DNA of 64,000 nt from Bacillus niameyensis. Its GTDB lineage: Bacteria; Bacillota; Bacilli; Bacillales; Bacillaceae_C. A program made the translations under genes and the position numbers. Location: NCBI RefSeq assembly GCF_001375535.1, contig NZ_LN831197.1, positions 2,224,535 through 2,288,534 on the forward strand. Reading direction: 5' to 3'. Numbering within the stretch: position 1 is the stretch's first letter; each line of letters opens with the position of its first letter. This document shows, piece by piece, positions 45,900-55,033 of this stretch. The notes under the pieces were generated by a model. That model was given only the letters and a program-made list of their open reading frames with translations, did not search any database and was not told where the DNA came from.

Positions 45900-47546
45900 T
45901 TGTTTGCTGGTGATCGTTTTCGCGATTTTCAGCTCAATGGCTTTCGTAAGGATCTCGTTTCCGGTATTACTGTCGGTATTGTGGCCATTCCTCTTGGGAT
46001 GGCTTTTGCCATGGCTTCAGGTGTCAAACCTGAGTATGGAATTTATACGACCATTATCGCCGGACTTCTTGTTTCCTTACTGGGAGGCTCCCGCTTTCAA
46101 ATCGCGGGTCCTACAGGAGCATTTATCCCGATTTTGCTTGCGGTTGTGCTTCAATATGGATACGAGAGTTTATTAGTCGCAGGGTTTATGGCAGGTATCA
46201 TGCTCGTCATTATGAGTTTTTTACGGATTGGGAATTTGATCCACTATATTCCCCGTTCTGTCACGATTGGATTTACAACTGGGATCGCCGTCATTATTTT
46301 TAGCGGTCAGCTTGGGAATTTTCTAGGCTTAGAAAACATCGAGAAAAAGGAATATTTTCACGAGAACATGTTGGAGATTTTTCACAATCTCGATACACTC
46401 AATTTTTATAGTGTATTAACTGCGGTCATTGGACTTTCCGCTATTCTACTTGCTCCAAGAATTTCACGTAAGATTCCTGTTTTACTAGTTGGTCTCATTA
46501 TCCCAACAGTAGTAGCTATTTTATTATTTCCAAATAAAATTGAAACGATTGGCACTGCTTTTGGAGGAATTCCTCAAGGTTTGCCAAATTTCCAATTTCC
46601 CGAAATCACCTTATCCAAAATCGGTGAACTTTGGGTACCTGCTCTTATTATTGCTGCTTTAGGCGCGATTGAATCGTTATTATCGGCTGTAGTTGCAGAT
46701 GGCATGACGAATGAAAAGCACCACTCCAATCGCGAATTATTCGGACAGGGAATCGCTAATATGATCACGCCTCTTTTCGGCGGTATTCCTGCCACTGGAG
46801 CTATTGCGCGAACAGCTACTAATATTAAATCCGGTGCCGTATCTCGATTTTCAGGGGTCATTCATAGTTTATTTGTATTCATCACATTGCTACTATTCGC
46901 ACCTTATGCTTCCCATATTCCACTTGCAGCGATGGCACCGATTTTAATGTATGTCGCTTGGAATATGAGCCAATATAAAACATTCAGTCAGTTGGTGAAA
47001 CTCAAAACAAGCGATTCTATCGTTCTAGTTGTAACCTTTATCCTGACTGTCTTTGTCAACTTAACCGTAGCTGTACAAGTAGGCTTGCTCCTTGCTGTTT
47101 TACTGTTTGTTAAAAAGAAAAGCGAATTACTTCAGATCCATAAAAGTGAAACTTATAAAAAGGATGTAGTAGATTTAACGGCTCATTTTCATTATAAAAG
47201 CTTCAAAGTGAAAGGACCTTTGTTTTTCGGAACAGCTCAAGTGTTTGAACGACATATAACTTCCTCGATTAAAAATTATTCAAAAGTGATTATTCTTAAT
47301 TTGAGCGAGGTAACAATGATCGATGCAACAGGTGAGGAAAAACTTGAGGCTTTTGTTAATGCGGTAAAAAGAAACGGAGGAACCGTATTAATCGCAGGAC
47401 TCCCAGACTGGGGATTAGCCCTTTTTGAGAAAAGTGGACTTACTGATTTGATTGGATCAACCGGATTCTTTCCGGATGAAGAAAGTGCCCTTAAAGAGGT
47501 GCCTGGCACGCCCCGAATTTTGTCGAATACGAAGACAACAGGGTAA
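45900..47546 (+). CDS. SulP family anion transporter with STAS domain
   Basis: 548 residues. About 12-14 TM helices (1-400) include the family motifs GIPLGMAFAMASG-like and RFQIAGPTGAFIPI, then a cytoplasmic STAS domain (about 420-530, VIILNLSEVTMIDATGEEKL). Relatives carry sulfate, bicarbonate or other anions; the substrate is not predictable. The start is TTG at 45900 with GAGGTGA eight bases upstream. The last 15 codons read through a GTGCCTGGCAC repeat. Confidence 0.92.
   Translation: MFAGDRFRDFQLNGFRKDLVSGITVGIVAIPLGMAFAMASGVKPEYGIYTTIIAGLLVSLLGGSRFQIAGPTGAFIPILLAVVLQYGYESLLVAGFMAGIMLVIMSFLRIGNLIHYIPRSVTIGFTTGIAVIIFSGQLGNFLGLENIEKKEYFHENMLEIFHNLDTLNFYSVLTAVIGLSAILLAPRISRKIPVLLVGLIIPTVVAILLFPNKIETIGTAFGGIPQGLPNFQFPEITLSKIGELWVPALIIAALGAIESLLSAVVADGMTNEKHHSNRELFGQGIANMITPLFGGIPATGAIARTATNIKSGAVSRFSGVIHSLFVFITLLLFAPYASHIPLAAMAPILMYVAWNMSQYKTFSQLVKLKTSDSIVLVVTFILTVFVNLTVAVQVGLLLAVLLFVKKKSELLQIHKSETYKKDVVDLTAHFHYKSFKVKGPLFFGTAQVFERHITSSIKNYSKVIILNLSEVTMIDATGEEKLEAFVNAVKRNGGTVLIAGLPDWGLALFEKSGLTDLIGSTGFFPDEESALKEVPGTPRILSNTKTTG
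47498..47531. repeat. GTGCCTGGCAC repeat copy C
   Basis: GGTGCCTGGCACGCCCCG followed by AATTTTGTCGAATACG. It lies inside the 3' end of the SulP gene and encodes VPGTPRILSNT. Confidence 0.75.
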
Positions 47547-47580
47547 AGGTATGGTGATATCTCCTTTACCCCTGTTCTAT
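47537..47580 (+). terminator. SulP gene terminator
   Basis: GGGTAAAGG pairs with CCTTTACCC, followed by a T-rich tract on the plus strand; the stop codon is in the left arm. Confidence 0.75.
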
Positions 47581-47582
47581 TT

Positions 47583-47888
47583 TTAGAAAAACCCTAAAGC
47601 AAATTTCCCATCTTCAGAGATCATATCTGGTGACCATTTCGGTTCCCAGACAAGATCAACCTTAATCTTTTCCTGTTCAACATTTAAACGATCCATTAAA
47701 ACGGATTTAACACCGCCCACGATTGTGTCATGTAACGGACATCCCGGCGTTGTGAGCGTCATTTTTATATAAATCTTCTCGTCTTGGCATTGAATATCGT
47801 AAACAAGACCCAGATCAACAATATTGATACCGAGTTCTGGATCATAAACAAGTTGAAGCAATTCGAGAACTTGCTCGACAGTATGCAT
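47583..47888 (-). CDS. DUF59/MIP18-type iron-sulfur assembly protein
   Basis: 101 residues. The family signature YDPELGINIVDLGLVYDI and TTPGCPLHD with the conserved Cys are present. Relatives (SufT, PaaD) help insert Fe-S clusters. ATG at 47888 follows AGGAGTG. It is the last gene of the membrane-protein cluster and may mature an Fe-S partner there. Confidence 0.88.
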   Translation of the reverse strand: MHTVEQVLELLQLVYDPELGINIVDLGLVYDIQCQDEKIYIKMTLTTPGCPLHDTIVGGVKSVLMDRLNVEQEKIKVDLVWEPKWSPDMISEDGKFALGFF

Positions 47889-47912
47889 CTTAATCACTCC
47901 TAGTTAAAAACT

Positions 47913-49145
47913 TTAGCGTGCGAAGACACGTCCAATTAATATAATGTACAAAATGGAACTAAGAGAAAAAGCAGTTCCACTAACCGCAATGATCATTTCC
48001 ATATCAAATGTGATCCCGGCAAATAAAATTAGTAGGAATGAAGCGACAAACAACAACCCCCAATGAACTTTCTTTTCATCTAACATATCCGCCATTAAAA
48101 GCGTTCCTGGTTTACCAGCAAATTTGCCATATTTATGCGTCCACCAAAGAAAAGGAACTATTTTTGATGCATAACACAAAATTGTGAAGGAGACCCAACC
48201 ACCTAAATAAATCCAGCCGATTAATAAAACAGATCTTGAGGCAAGCAATTGTTCAGGGAAAAATAAAAAATATAAAATCAGGCAAACTGCAAAAACTAGC
48301 AAAGCTTGACTAGCATAAACGGACCAGATAATTCCTTTACCTGGATTCCTTTTTACTCGATGTTTTTTTATTTGTAGTAAATGAAGGTTATACGTCACAA
48401 TAGCTATCGTGAGTAGAAATACAGCAAACATGACGAACCAATGACCGCCCCCAAATAAAAATGCAGCTGCTCCAAACAGTACTGCTAGATTCCAGATGAC
48501 CAAAGTAACTTTTTGCAACCGTTCTCGGTAATTATGAGATAAATAGAACATGGGCAACATTTTATAACTAAATCCGGTAATTAAGAGACCAAACCAGCCT
48601 ACTGTCCCAAGCCAAATATGGGCTCCAAAGAAATGGTCGTGATAAGAGTTCCAGTAGCCTTTGTAAAAATTCATCCCCATTGCAAGACCCAATATAGCTG
48701 TTAGCACTAAATACAATACTGCTAAGGCAGCACTAATTGTGATCGCATCCCATTTTTTCGCTTGGAAAAGAGTTACCCCCATATTCCATGCAAATAGAAA
48801 AATACCGACCATGGTTAAAATGGCAAATAGCCCAATCCATGTCGTTTTTACAGTCCAAAATCCATACAAAAGTCCGCAAAGCCCAACGGTAAAAACTACG
48901 TAATGAATGTAGCCTAATTTTTCACTATATATTTTCGTCTGTAAAATAACGTTAATCAGTTGGTATACCGCTCCCATAGCGAGCATAGTTGCCCAACCAA
49001 GGATAAATAGGTGCGTATGAAACCAACCAGTCGGGCCACGCAACCCTTGATTGATCCAATCTGTAAGAGTTAGTATTGATGAAACTTGAAAGAAAACAAA
49101 TCCGATGATCCCAGTAATAATGAAAAGAAATGGGAGACGGAACAT
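47913..49145 (-). CDS. multi-TM heme-copper-like membrane protein 2
   Basis: 410 residues, about twelve TM helices. A conserved helix WFHTHLFILGWATMLAMGA and later histidines (SYHDHFFGAHIWLG, MFYLSHNYRE) recall CcoN/NnrS proteins, but the helix X H-x-H and full oxidase ligand set are not evident. It is a clear paralogue of the 50455-51702 product. I infer a role in N-oxide or oxygen respiration or NO handling; a true oxidase is unlikely. Confidence 0.72.
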   Translation of the reverse strand: MFRLPFLFIITGIIGFVFFQVSSILTLTDWINQGLRGPTGWFHTHLFILGWATMLAMGAVYQLINVILQTKIYSEKLGYIHYVVFTVGLCGLLYGFWTVKTTWIGLFAILTMVGIFLFAWNMGVTLFQAKKWDAITISAALAVLYLVLTAILGLAMGMNFYKGYWNSYHDHFFGAHIWLGTVGWFGLLITGFSYKMLPMFYLSHNYRERLQKVTLVIWNLAVLFGAAAFLFGGGHWFVMFAVFLLTIAIVTYNLHLLQIKKHRVKRNPGKGIIWSVYASQALLVFAVCLILYFLFFPEQLLASRSVLLIGWIYLGGWVSFTILCYASKIVPFLWWTHKYGKFAGKPGTLLMADMLDEKKVHWGLLFVASFLLILFAGITFDMEMIIAVSGTAFSLSSILYIILIGRVFAR

Positions 49146-49158
49146 GCCTCTCGCCTCC

Positions 49159-49704
49159 TTATACTTTTTGAATCTTTACTTTCGCCGAGCCATCTCCCTG
49201 CTCCTCCACTTCGAATGGGCAACCAAGATGGTTTAACTCTTCAATAAGAAAAATGGGGACACGATCATTATGAATATGGACGGAATCGCCAGGAAGCGAA
49301 CGATCCAAAGCCGCTAAAGTCCGCATCATTGGTTGCGGAGGTTCTAGTCCCCGATTATCTAATGTAATCGTTTTAGGCTCCCTCTTGGATGAAGCCTTTT
49401 CCTTAGACTGTAGAACAGCAGTAAGTGTATCTTCAGCCTGTGATTCCTCTCCATCCAACCACTGCTTATATTTTTTATGAACAAAAGTTACAGTCCAGTG
49501 ATTTTTTTTCTGCTTCTCCACCTTGTTCACATAACCCTTCATTTTCATAACTCCAAGGAGTGGTGTTGGCTTGAAAGTGGCATGAAGGATAAAAACATCT
49601 TCTTTCTTTAAGCTTTTGACCGTATCCATAATGAGTTGAAACGGCTCAATTTTCTTCTGTAGTTGAGGACGAACGTCCAGTTCAACGATATTCTTTTGCT
49701 CCAA
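49159..49704 (-). CDS. tandem DUF2249 domain protein
   Basis: 181 residues. Two DUF2249 (TusA-like fold) units are visible: VELDVRPQLQKKIEPFQLIMDT at the start and TLDNRGLEPPQPMMRTLAALD in the C-terminal half. Start is TTG at 49704 with AAGGAG ten bases upstream. DUF2249 proteins cluster with denitrification and NO-stress genes; the biochemical role is unknown. Confidence 0.8.
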   Translation of the reverse strand: MEQKNIVELDVRPQLQKKIEPFQLIMDTVKSLKKEDVFILHATFKPTPLLGVMKMKGYVNKVEKQKKNHWTVTFVHKKYKQWLDGEESQAEDTLTAVLQSKEKASSKREPKTITLDNRGLEPPQPMMRTLAALDRSLPGDSVHIHNDRVPIFLIEELNHLGCPFEVEEQGDGSAKVKIQKV

Positions 49705-49745
49705 GGTTGATCAACTCCTTGAAAAGTATTTGACATTAGTCTAGG

Positions 49746-49791
49746 GAAAAACGGCTAGTTAGAGATTGTCAATGACACTCGAACTAGCCGT
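49746..49791 (-). terminator. terminator between the two halves of the DUF2249 cluster
   Basis: ACGGCTAGTT/AACTAGCCGT followed by TTTTTCCC on the minus strand, after the 49799-50122 gene. Confidence 0.75.
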
Positions 49792-49798
49792 CCTTGAA

Positions 49799-50122
49799 TT
49801 AATGGAGTTGCTTCAGGGCTTCGCCATACATCCCAGCCATTCCGCCGTAAAGCGAGTAAAAGAAACTATCCGGTGCCTCAAGAGAAAAGGAAGTATATTG
49901 CTTCGGATCAACACTGAGCATTTTCTCAAATAGTTTCGCGCTATCATAAGCATAGAAACAAAAGAATGTGTAATCGAACTCTGGCATTTTTTCAAAAATC
50001 GTCACGATATCATGAGCATATTCCTCAATATTCTGCGCTGCTTCCTGCACCATCGTAACGGCATCTTCTAGTCCAACAGTAATTTTCAATGTTTTTTCAT
50101 CAACAATTTCAACATTGGCCAT
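49799..50122 (-). CDS. uncharacterised 107-residue protein of the DUF2249 cluster
   Basis: Soluble protein with an aromatic-rich middle (FDYTFFCFYAYD). No family recognised. It starts about 15 bases after the small DUF2249 gene and ends before a terminator, so the two form one short transcript behind a TGTGA/TCACA site. Confidence 0.7.
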   Translation of the reverse strand: MANVEIVDEKTLKITVGLEDAVTMVQEAAQNIEEYAHDIVTIFEKMPEFDYTFFCFYAYDSAKLFEKMLSVDPKQYTSFSLEAPDSFFYSLYGGMAGMYGEALKQLH

Positions 50123-50136
50123 AACAAGCAACGACC

Positions 50137-50370
50137 TTATAACTTCTCAATTTTGATTTGAAATGTCGAAGGACCTTGTTCTACATATTCCCATTCAAAT
50201 TGATCTGGGAACATGGATTCTAGTTGATAGCGAAGTGGTATCGGATCATGATCATTAACGATTAACATCGCTTCTTTAGATTCTAACTTTTTGTATGTTT
50301 CAAAAATTACCTTGTGCTTAAGATGTGGTGGATATTCTGTTACTTTTACTGTTGCAGCATATGTATTCAT
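50137..50370 (-). CDS. small DUF2249 domain protein
   Basis: 77 residues forming a single DUF2249 unit (YPPHLKHKVIFETYKKLESKEAM is the conserved first half, WEYVEQGPSTFQIKI the last strand). AGGAGGT precedes the ATG. A perfect Fnr/CRP-type palindrome lies 60 bp upstream. Confidence 0.82.
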   Translation of the reverse strand: MNTYAATVKVTEYPPHLKHKVIFETYKKLESKEAMLIVNDHDPIPLRYQLESMFPDQFEWEYVEQGPSTFQIKIEKL

Positions 50371-50429
50371 TACTCTGTACCTCCTAGATTATGATACTTC
50401 ACATTTTAATTGAGAATGAATATCATTAC

Positions 50430-50445
50430 TGTGATCTGCATCACA
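50430..50445. promoter_or_regulatory. Fnr/CRP-type operator (TGTGATCTGCATCACA)
   Basis: Perfect TGTGA-N6-TCACA palindrome between the 50455-51702 gene and the DUF2249 gene it probably controls. Confidence 0.82.
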
Positions 50446-50454
50446 AAATCGACT

Positions 50455-51702
50455 TTAATATCGAAAGGTACGAGTTAATTCGATTAAATAGGTGACAACG
50501 GATAGGACCGCTATGATTTGACCAGTTACTGTTAAGGAAGCGTTTTTGATCATAAATCCAGTAATAACAAGCATGATCCCAAGTAAATAGCCTGCCAATT
50601 CCCATGTCATTCTTCTTTCTGGTAACATATCGCCTAAAAGAACTGCCTCTTTTCTTGTTTCCTTTGTTGAATAGCGATACGGCCACCATAAAAAGGGAAT
50701 AATTTTCGCTAAATAACTAAGGATCGAGCCTGTAAAAAGTCCGAGGACGATGACCATAATGAAGGCTTCTGTTAAGAACGGTTGGTCTCCCTCTATACTC
50801 CAAATGACAAATGATATAAAACTAATCGGGAGCAAGATAAAGGCGATTTTGACAGTGCCGATCGGACGCTTGCTAACTCGTAACTTGAGAATGTCAAAAA
50901 TGTAGACAATGAAGTAAAGAAGTGAAAGGAAGAAACATATGGTAGCAATGATGTCTACCCACGTCACATCTAACAAGGCTGATAAAGCTTTTATCCAAAC
51001 ACCTAAATGAAAAATCCCAATAATCCAATATGCACTGCGGCTTGGCTTTTTTCTTGAAATAAGAAACATCGGCAATAGTTTAAAACTGTAGACGATAATT
51101 AAGGCTGAGAGCCAACCACCAATCCCAAACCAGAGATGGCCTATTAAAAACAATTCGTGCCATTCGCTATTCCAGCCGAACCCAAAGACGAATCCCATCG
51201 CCATTCCAAGAAAAACGGTTAGAAGTAAGGCTAGTAGTGAAAGGCTAACGCCAAAGACGTAAACATTCCATTCCTTTTTACGAATAAAGGTCATCATCAC
51301 ATTAAAAATATATAAAATGATTGCGATGGTTAGACCGCCTCCCCCAAAGGCAATCCACTTATAATCGGTAAGAAATCCTGCAAGTAGTGCTATAAAACTA
51401 ATCAAATAAAGGAAGAAATGAATATACCCGATCGCTCGGCTGTACAAGGAGGTACGTAAGACTACTTGCGTAATTTGATAACTTGCTCCCATCGCGACCA
51501 TCGTTGCCCACCCTAGTAAAAATAAATGAGCTAGCAACCACCCCTTTGGATTCCGTACTGATTGCAGTTGTACAAGTTCTGGGAATAACCAAATTGCTGC
51601 AATCATGGCTGTTAAAAATAAAAAAATGCCACTTCCAAAGAAAAAGAAGGTTAATTTTAAAATATGTACATTGGGTGGAGTCTTTTTAAAAGCATGTGCC
51701 AT
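50455..51702 (-). CDS. multi-TM heme-copper-like membrane protein 1
   Basis: 415 residues, about twelve TM helices. It shares GWLLAHLFLLGWATMVAMGASYQ, the SEWHELFLIGHLWFGIGGW segment and KIIPFLWW with the second copy at 47913-49145. The histidine pattern is CcoN/NnrS-like but incomplete for an oxidase. GAGGTGGG precedes the ATG. Divergent from the YlbF-type gene across a perfect TGTGA/TCACA site. Confidence 0.72.
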   Translation of the reverse strand: MAHAFKKTPPNVHILKLTFFFFGSGIFLFLTAMIAAIWLFPELVQLQSVRNPKGWLLAHLFLLGWATMVAMGASYQITQVVLRTSLYSRAIGYIHFFLYLISFIALLAGFLTDYKWIAFGGGGLTIAIILYIFNVMMTFIRKKEWNVYVFGVSLSLLALLLTVFLGMAMGFVFGFGWNSEWHELFLIGHLWFGIGGWLSALIIVYSFKLLPMFLISRKKPSRSAYWIIGIFHLGVWIKALSALLDVTWVDIIATICFFLSLLYFIVYIFDILKLRVSKRPIGTVKIAFILLPISFISFVIWSIEGDQPFLTEAFIMVIVLGLFTGSILSYLAKIIPFLWWPYRYSTKETRKEAVLLGDMLPERRMTWELAGYLLGIMLVITGFMIKNASLTVTGQIIAVLSVVTYLIELTRTFRY

Positions 51703-51761
51703 GTGCCCACCTCCAAGATTTTTTCGTTATCTACATTTTATCGTTCCCTAATAAGTAAAAT

Positions 51762-51777
51762 TGTGAGCCTTATCACA
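51762..51777. promoter_or_regulatory. Fnr/CRP-type operator (TGTGAGCCTTATCACA)
   Basis: Perfect palindrome in the 213-bp divergent region between the membrane protein gene and the YlbF-type gene; it could serve either or both. Confidence 0.82.
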
Positions 51778-51915
51778 GTTTTTCTAAAGTAATCATCGTA
51801 AAGTAGTAGAAGATGTGCGGGATTCTTTCCCCTACTGATTATTAGTTGTTCGAATTGGGCATTAATTGGCTGTTGACTTTACAAGCAGTAAATGCAGGAT
51901 AAAGGAGGACTTTTT

Positions 51916-52329
51916 ATGATGATAAAACTGGACAGAGATTTTGTTTCTGAGAAGATGGAGGGCTTTTGCTCTGAATTATTGGAACAAGAAGATTTCCAAG
52001 CATTAAGGGAAATGATTGAGAATTTTGCAGCTGATCAGTCTGCACAGGATCAATATAACCAATTTGTCGATCAATACGAAGCTTATCAACAAAAAGATCA
52101 AGAAATGGGTCTAACGGAGGAAGAAGTAGCCGCTCTTGAGCAGGCAGAAATGAATTTATACGAAAGCACCGTCATTCGCGAATACTTATTTGCCCAACGT
52201 GAGTTCAGTACGATCCATGACTTAATTAGCCAATATTACCAGAAAACAGTCGAACTAAATCGCCTTCCGCTTCCGCGGGAATTGAAAAAAGAGGGTTGTG
52301 GCTGTGGCGGGGCTTGTGGGGGACATTGA
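51916..52329 (+). CDS. YlbF/YmcA-family protein with Cys-rich tail
   Basis: 137 residues. A helical YlbF-like core (about 15-115) ends in the tail GCGCGGACGGH with three cysteines and a final histidine, suggesting metal or Fe-S binding. B. subtilis YlbF, YmcA and YaaT form a complex carrying Fe-S clusters. ATG at 51916 is chosen because AAAGGAGG lies eight bases upstream; an ATG at 51892 precedes that site. Confidence 0.82.
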   Translation: MMIKLDRDFVSEKMEGFCSELLEQEDFQALREMIENFAADQSAQDQYNQFVDQYEAYQQKDQEMGLTEEEVAALEQAEMNLYESTVIREYLFAQREFSTIHDLISQYYQKTVELNRLPLPRELKKEGCGCGGACGGH

Positions 52330-52474
52330 TTAGGAACGTCCCCTTGAATGGAAGTATTTCTGTGCGGGATTAAGATTTTTCTCTAACGGATGAATAGCAA
52401 GTAAAAAACTTTGGGCACAGAAAAAGTCCGTGTCTATTAGAAAAGCAATAACCCGATCCCGAAATTTTCAAATT

Positions 52475-52537
52475 GAGGCAGTCTCTCCAGTCCCATAAAA
52501 CTCTGTTTTCCGATCGGATGGGACGTGAGATTGCCTC
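52475..52537. repeat. long imperfect inverted repeat after the Nudix gene
   Basis: GAGGCAGTCTCTCCAGTCCCAT pairs, with a 2-nt bulge, with ATGGGACGTGAGATTGCCTC around a 21-nt loop. No T-run follows on either side, so it is not a canonical terminator. Confidence 0.6.
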
Positions 52538-52538
52538 T

Positions 52539-53051
52539 CTAATCCCGTAGTTCCCAATCCTCTAATAGTCCCCAAGTAATTTCAGGGTTTCCTTTTTCTG
52601 ATTTCATTGAGCCCACGTAAACAGCTTCATTATATTTAGCTATTTCTTTGTAATGTTTAGCTATTTCAATCGTAGTGGCTGTAACATTATAATTTGGAAT
52701 ATCCTTGTAACCTATCCATTTTAAAGAACCTTCATCACTTTTAATTAAAGTAGAATTTTTAGAAACAGTGCCAAAGAAAACATATTGTATTCGAATTTCG
52801 TGACTTCCTTTTATTCTATGTACAATATATCTAAGTTTAAGATTTTCTATACTTTCGCCCTTTAAACCAGTTTCTTCCTGGACCTCTCTTAAACAAGCCT
52901 TTTGTGGTTCGTTTATTTCAGTTTCTTCCATATGTCCACCTATTGGGACTAAAAGCCCTGCAAGAAAAGTGCCTTTTTGCTCTTTTTGCAGAAACAAAAC
53001 CTCTTGTTCTTCATTCAATAGGAAAGCGACTGCCATTTGTCTAAGTCTCAA
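52539..53051 (-). CDS. Nudix hydrolase
   Basis: 170 residues. The Nudix box GGHMEETEINEPQKACLREVQEETGL (G-x5-E-x7-REVQEETG) starts near residue 38. It hydrolyses nucleoside-diphosphate-type substrates; specificity is not predictable. Confidence 0.88.
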   Translation of the reverse strand: MRLRQMAVAFLLNEEQEVLFLQKEQKGTFLAGLLVPIGGHMEETEINEPQKACLREVQEETGLKGESIENLKLRYIVHRIKGSHEIRIQYVFFGTVSKNSTLIKSDEGSLKWIGYKDIPNYNVTATTIEIAKHYKEIAKYNEAVYVGSMKSEKGNPEITWGLLEDWELRD

Positions 53052-53294
53052 AAACTCCAGCCTCCTGTTTATTCTCTTGTTCTATAATCTGTATCGATAC
53101 CGCGAAAGAGTAAAGAACGTCAATTTGTTCGCATGTCCTACAATGTTATTTTACTAACATGCTCCGGTAGTACAATAAAAGGAACATGAGTCCTTGTTTA
53201 ATTTACACCGTTAGTTGATCTACAACCTTTCACTAGCAAATATAAACTTTTTTACCCAAATAAAAAGGCACTTTCCCTGTGGATTTGGGGAAAT
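53052..53294. other. intergenic, no gene seen
   Basis: About 240 bp of AT-rich sequence between the Nudix start and the nonsense-interrupted gene. It may hold the Nudix promoter; I see no structured element or credible ORF. Confidence 0.4.
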
Positions 53295-53813
53295 TTATAA
53301 TGAATTTGCAATATCTGTTAATGTAGATAGAGGTTTATCTAATAGGCTCTCTTGAATACTTAACATATAGTACCAATCACCTTTTTCAAACATAAAGACA
53401 ATTATATTTCTTTGACCTCGTTCCGTTGTATTATAATAAGCATGAGCTCCATGATCAAGAGTGATTTTTGAATCTGTACGTGAAAGTAAGTTTACCCCTC
53501 TTTTAGCAGGAATCACATTTATAATATAATTAAAATCTTTCTCTACGTTTAAGTATTCAATCTCAAGACTCTCATTTTCAGCATTAAATCTTCCAAAAGA
53601 GTGCGTAAAATCCAAAGGCGGTATTACCTTTGGTAAATCTAAGTTTGTTTAATAGTAAGTTTCTGCATCTTGTTTTGCAGCTGAAACAGATTTGTAACCT
53701 AAATCATAGTAATCTTTTTCTATATCTTTTTGTTGGAGTGCTTTAACTACTTGCCATCCAGTGAAGCAAAGACAAAATACAAGCAAGGGAATAACTAATT
53801 TACCTTTAGTCAA
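53295..53813 (-). pseudogene. small exported protein gene with an in-frame stop
   Basis: From a TTG at 53813 (AAGGAG eleven bases upstream) a 173-codon frame begins with a hydrophobic signal LVIPLLVFCLCFTGW and is broken only by TAA at 53649-53651. It then reads TNLDLPKVIPPLDFTHSFGRF to the end. Sequence looks coding on both sides of the stop in the same frame, so a single nonsense change or an unusually small split is likely. No family recognised. Confidence 0.6.
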
Positions 53814-54079
53814 TTTAGTTTCTGCTCCTTACTAGTTTTCTCTTAATATAATTTATCAATAATACGTTTTTACATATAGGAAAGCTCCAATCGACAATTC
53901 TTAATAATTTACTTTCTATCCAGCCCTTCAATTCCATAAAAACAGCCACCTATTGAAAGATTGCCTCATTAGTTAAAGACCTCATCATTCTTCGTCAGCC
54001 AATGATCCTTAAAAACTAAAGGAAATCGGATACATATATTTCACCTATCCATTGTTCGCCCATAAACTAAGAGTGGGTG

Positions 54080-54919
54080 ATGAATATGCAAAAACGGAAG
54101 AAGATGGATATGACCTCTTATCATCAAAAATATTTTCGTCCATCTTGCTTAAAAGCTTTAAATTTAAGATTTGATAACTGGGAGTTCTTTTCACCTTTTT
54201 CTGAAAAAGCTCATGATCAAATTAATTTACCCCCTGAATTGACTAGAACCCCAGAGGATACTATTCTTAACTATTTTAGTGTTCTTCGTGAAGCTGAAAA
54301 TATGGGAGCAAGAAGTTGCGGTACGGTTGGTCAGGCTCGTACTCCGTTTCCGATCGCTTATAATTTTCTGTCTAAAGAATATCAAAAAATATTAAGTTAT
54401 GATGACTATCTTAAATCATTTGCTGGAATAGGGCATACGAGTTTGATAAAACTATTTCGAGTACCTAATAGAAAAAAGGAAATAAAGTTTTTTTATGAAC
54501 TTGAAACGATTGAGGGGTTTATAGATAAGCGTGCTGAGTATTTTGGTTATTCGTACGGATATATTCAGCTAATTCATGAAAAAGAGGGCTTTCGCATTTC
54601 AAGTTTGAGTAAGTTTGAAGAGGATTTTTTGTGTGCACCATATCATGGTTGGAACCATGACGGGGAGTCTGTCCTTGAAGTGAAGTATGGGAGTTGGTGT
54701 AAATTGATACAACAAATGTACCCGACAGCGAAAGATGGATACTTTAAGAATATTTATTTTCATGGTACGGATGGAGCGGATTATTGTTTTATTTTTGTCA
54801 CCTTGACTAATGGAACAGATGTAGAAATTGCCCAATATCGTAAGGTAAACAATGGCTCATGGATACAGGTATACATGAATCCCGAAAAAGAATGCTTAAC
54901 AGAAAACCCTTTACAATAA
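54080..54919 (+). CDS. uncharacterised 279-residue protein
   Basis: Soluble, without signal peptide or TM helices, and rich in aromatic residues (NWEFFSPFSE, YHGWNHDGES, YFKNIYFHGTDG). I recognise no family. Start may be ATG 54080 or 54086; GGGTG overlaps this region. The gene stands alone between a 260-bp gap and the lipoprotein gene. Confidence 0.7.
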   Translation: MNMQKRKKMDMTSYHQKYFRPSCLKALNLRFDNWEFFSPFSEKAHDQINLPPELTRTPEDTILNYFSVLREAENMGARSCGTVGQARTPFPIAYNFLSKEYQKILSYDDYLKSFAGIGHTSLIKLFRVPNRKKEIKFFYELETIEGFIDKRAEYFGYSYGYIQLIHEKEGFRISSLSKFEEDFLCAPYHGWNHDGESVLEVKYGSWCKLIQQMYPTAKDGYFKNIYFHGTDGADYCFIFVTLTNGTDVEIAQYRKVNNGSWIQVYMNPEKECLTENPLQ

Positions 54920-55033
54920 GGCCATATATTTGTAGAGAAATGTTCTTAAACTACAAGGCAGCTTAATTCAAGAAAAAATTTATTCGAAACGAAATTAACA
55001 CTAACGTCGTCCATGTAATTAAGGAGGTGGAAT

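Noticed and set aside
45763-46176. 137-codon frame overlapping the start of SulP
   Set aside because: It runs through the SulP promoter and overlaps SulP in a different frame. Membrane-like composition comes from the shadow of SulP.
47913-51702. True cbb3 oxidase subunits I
   Set aside because: Length (about 410) and incomplete His ligand pattern argue against catalytic oxidase; no ccoO/ccoP genes are nearby.
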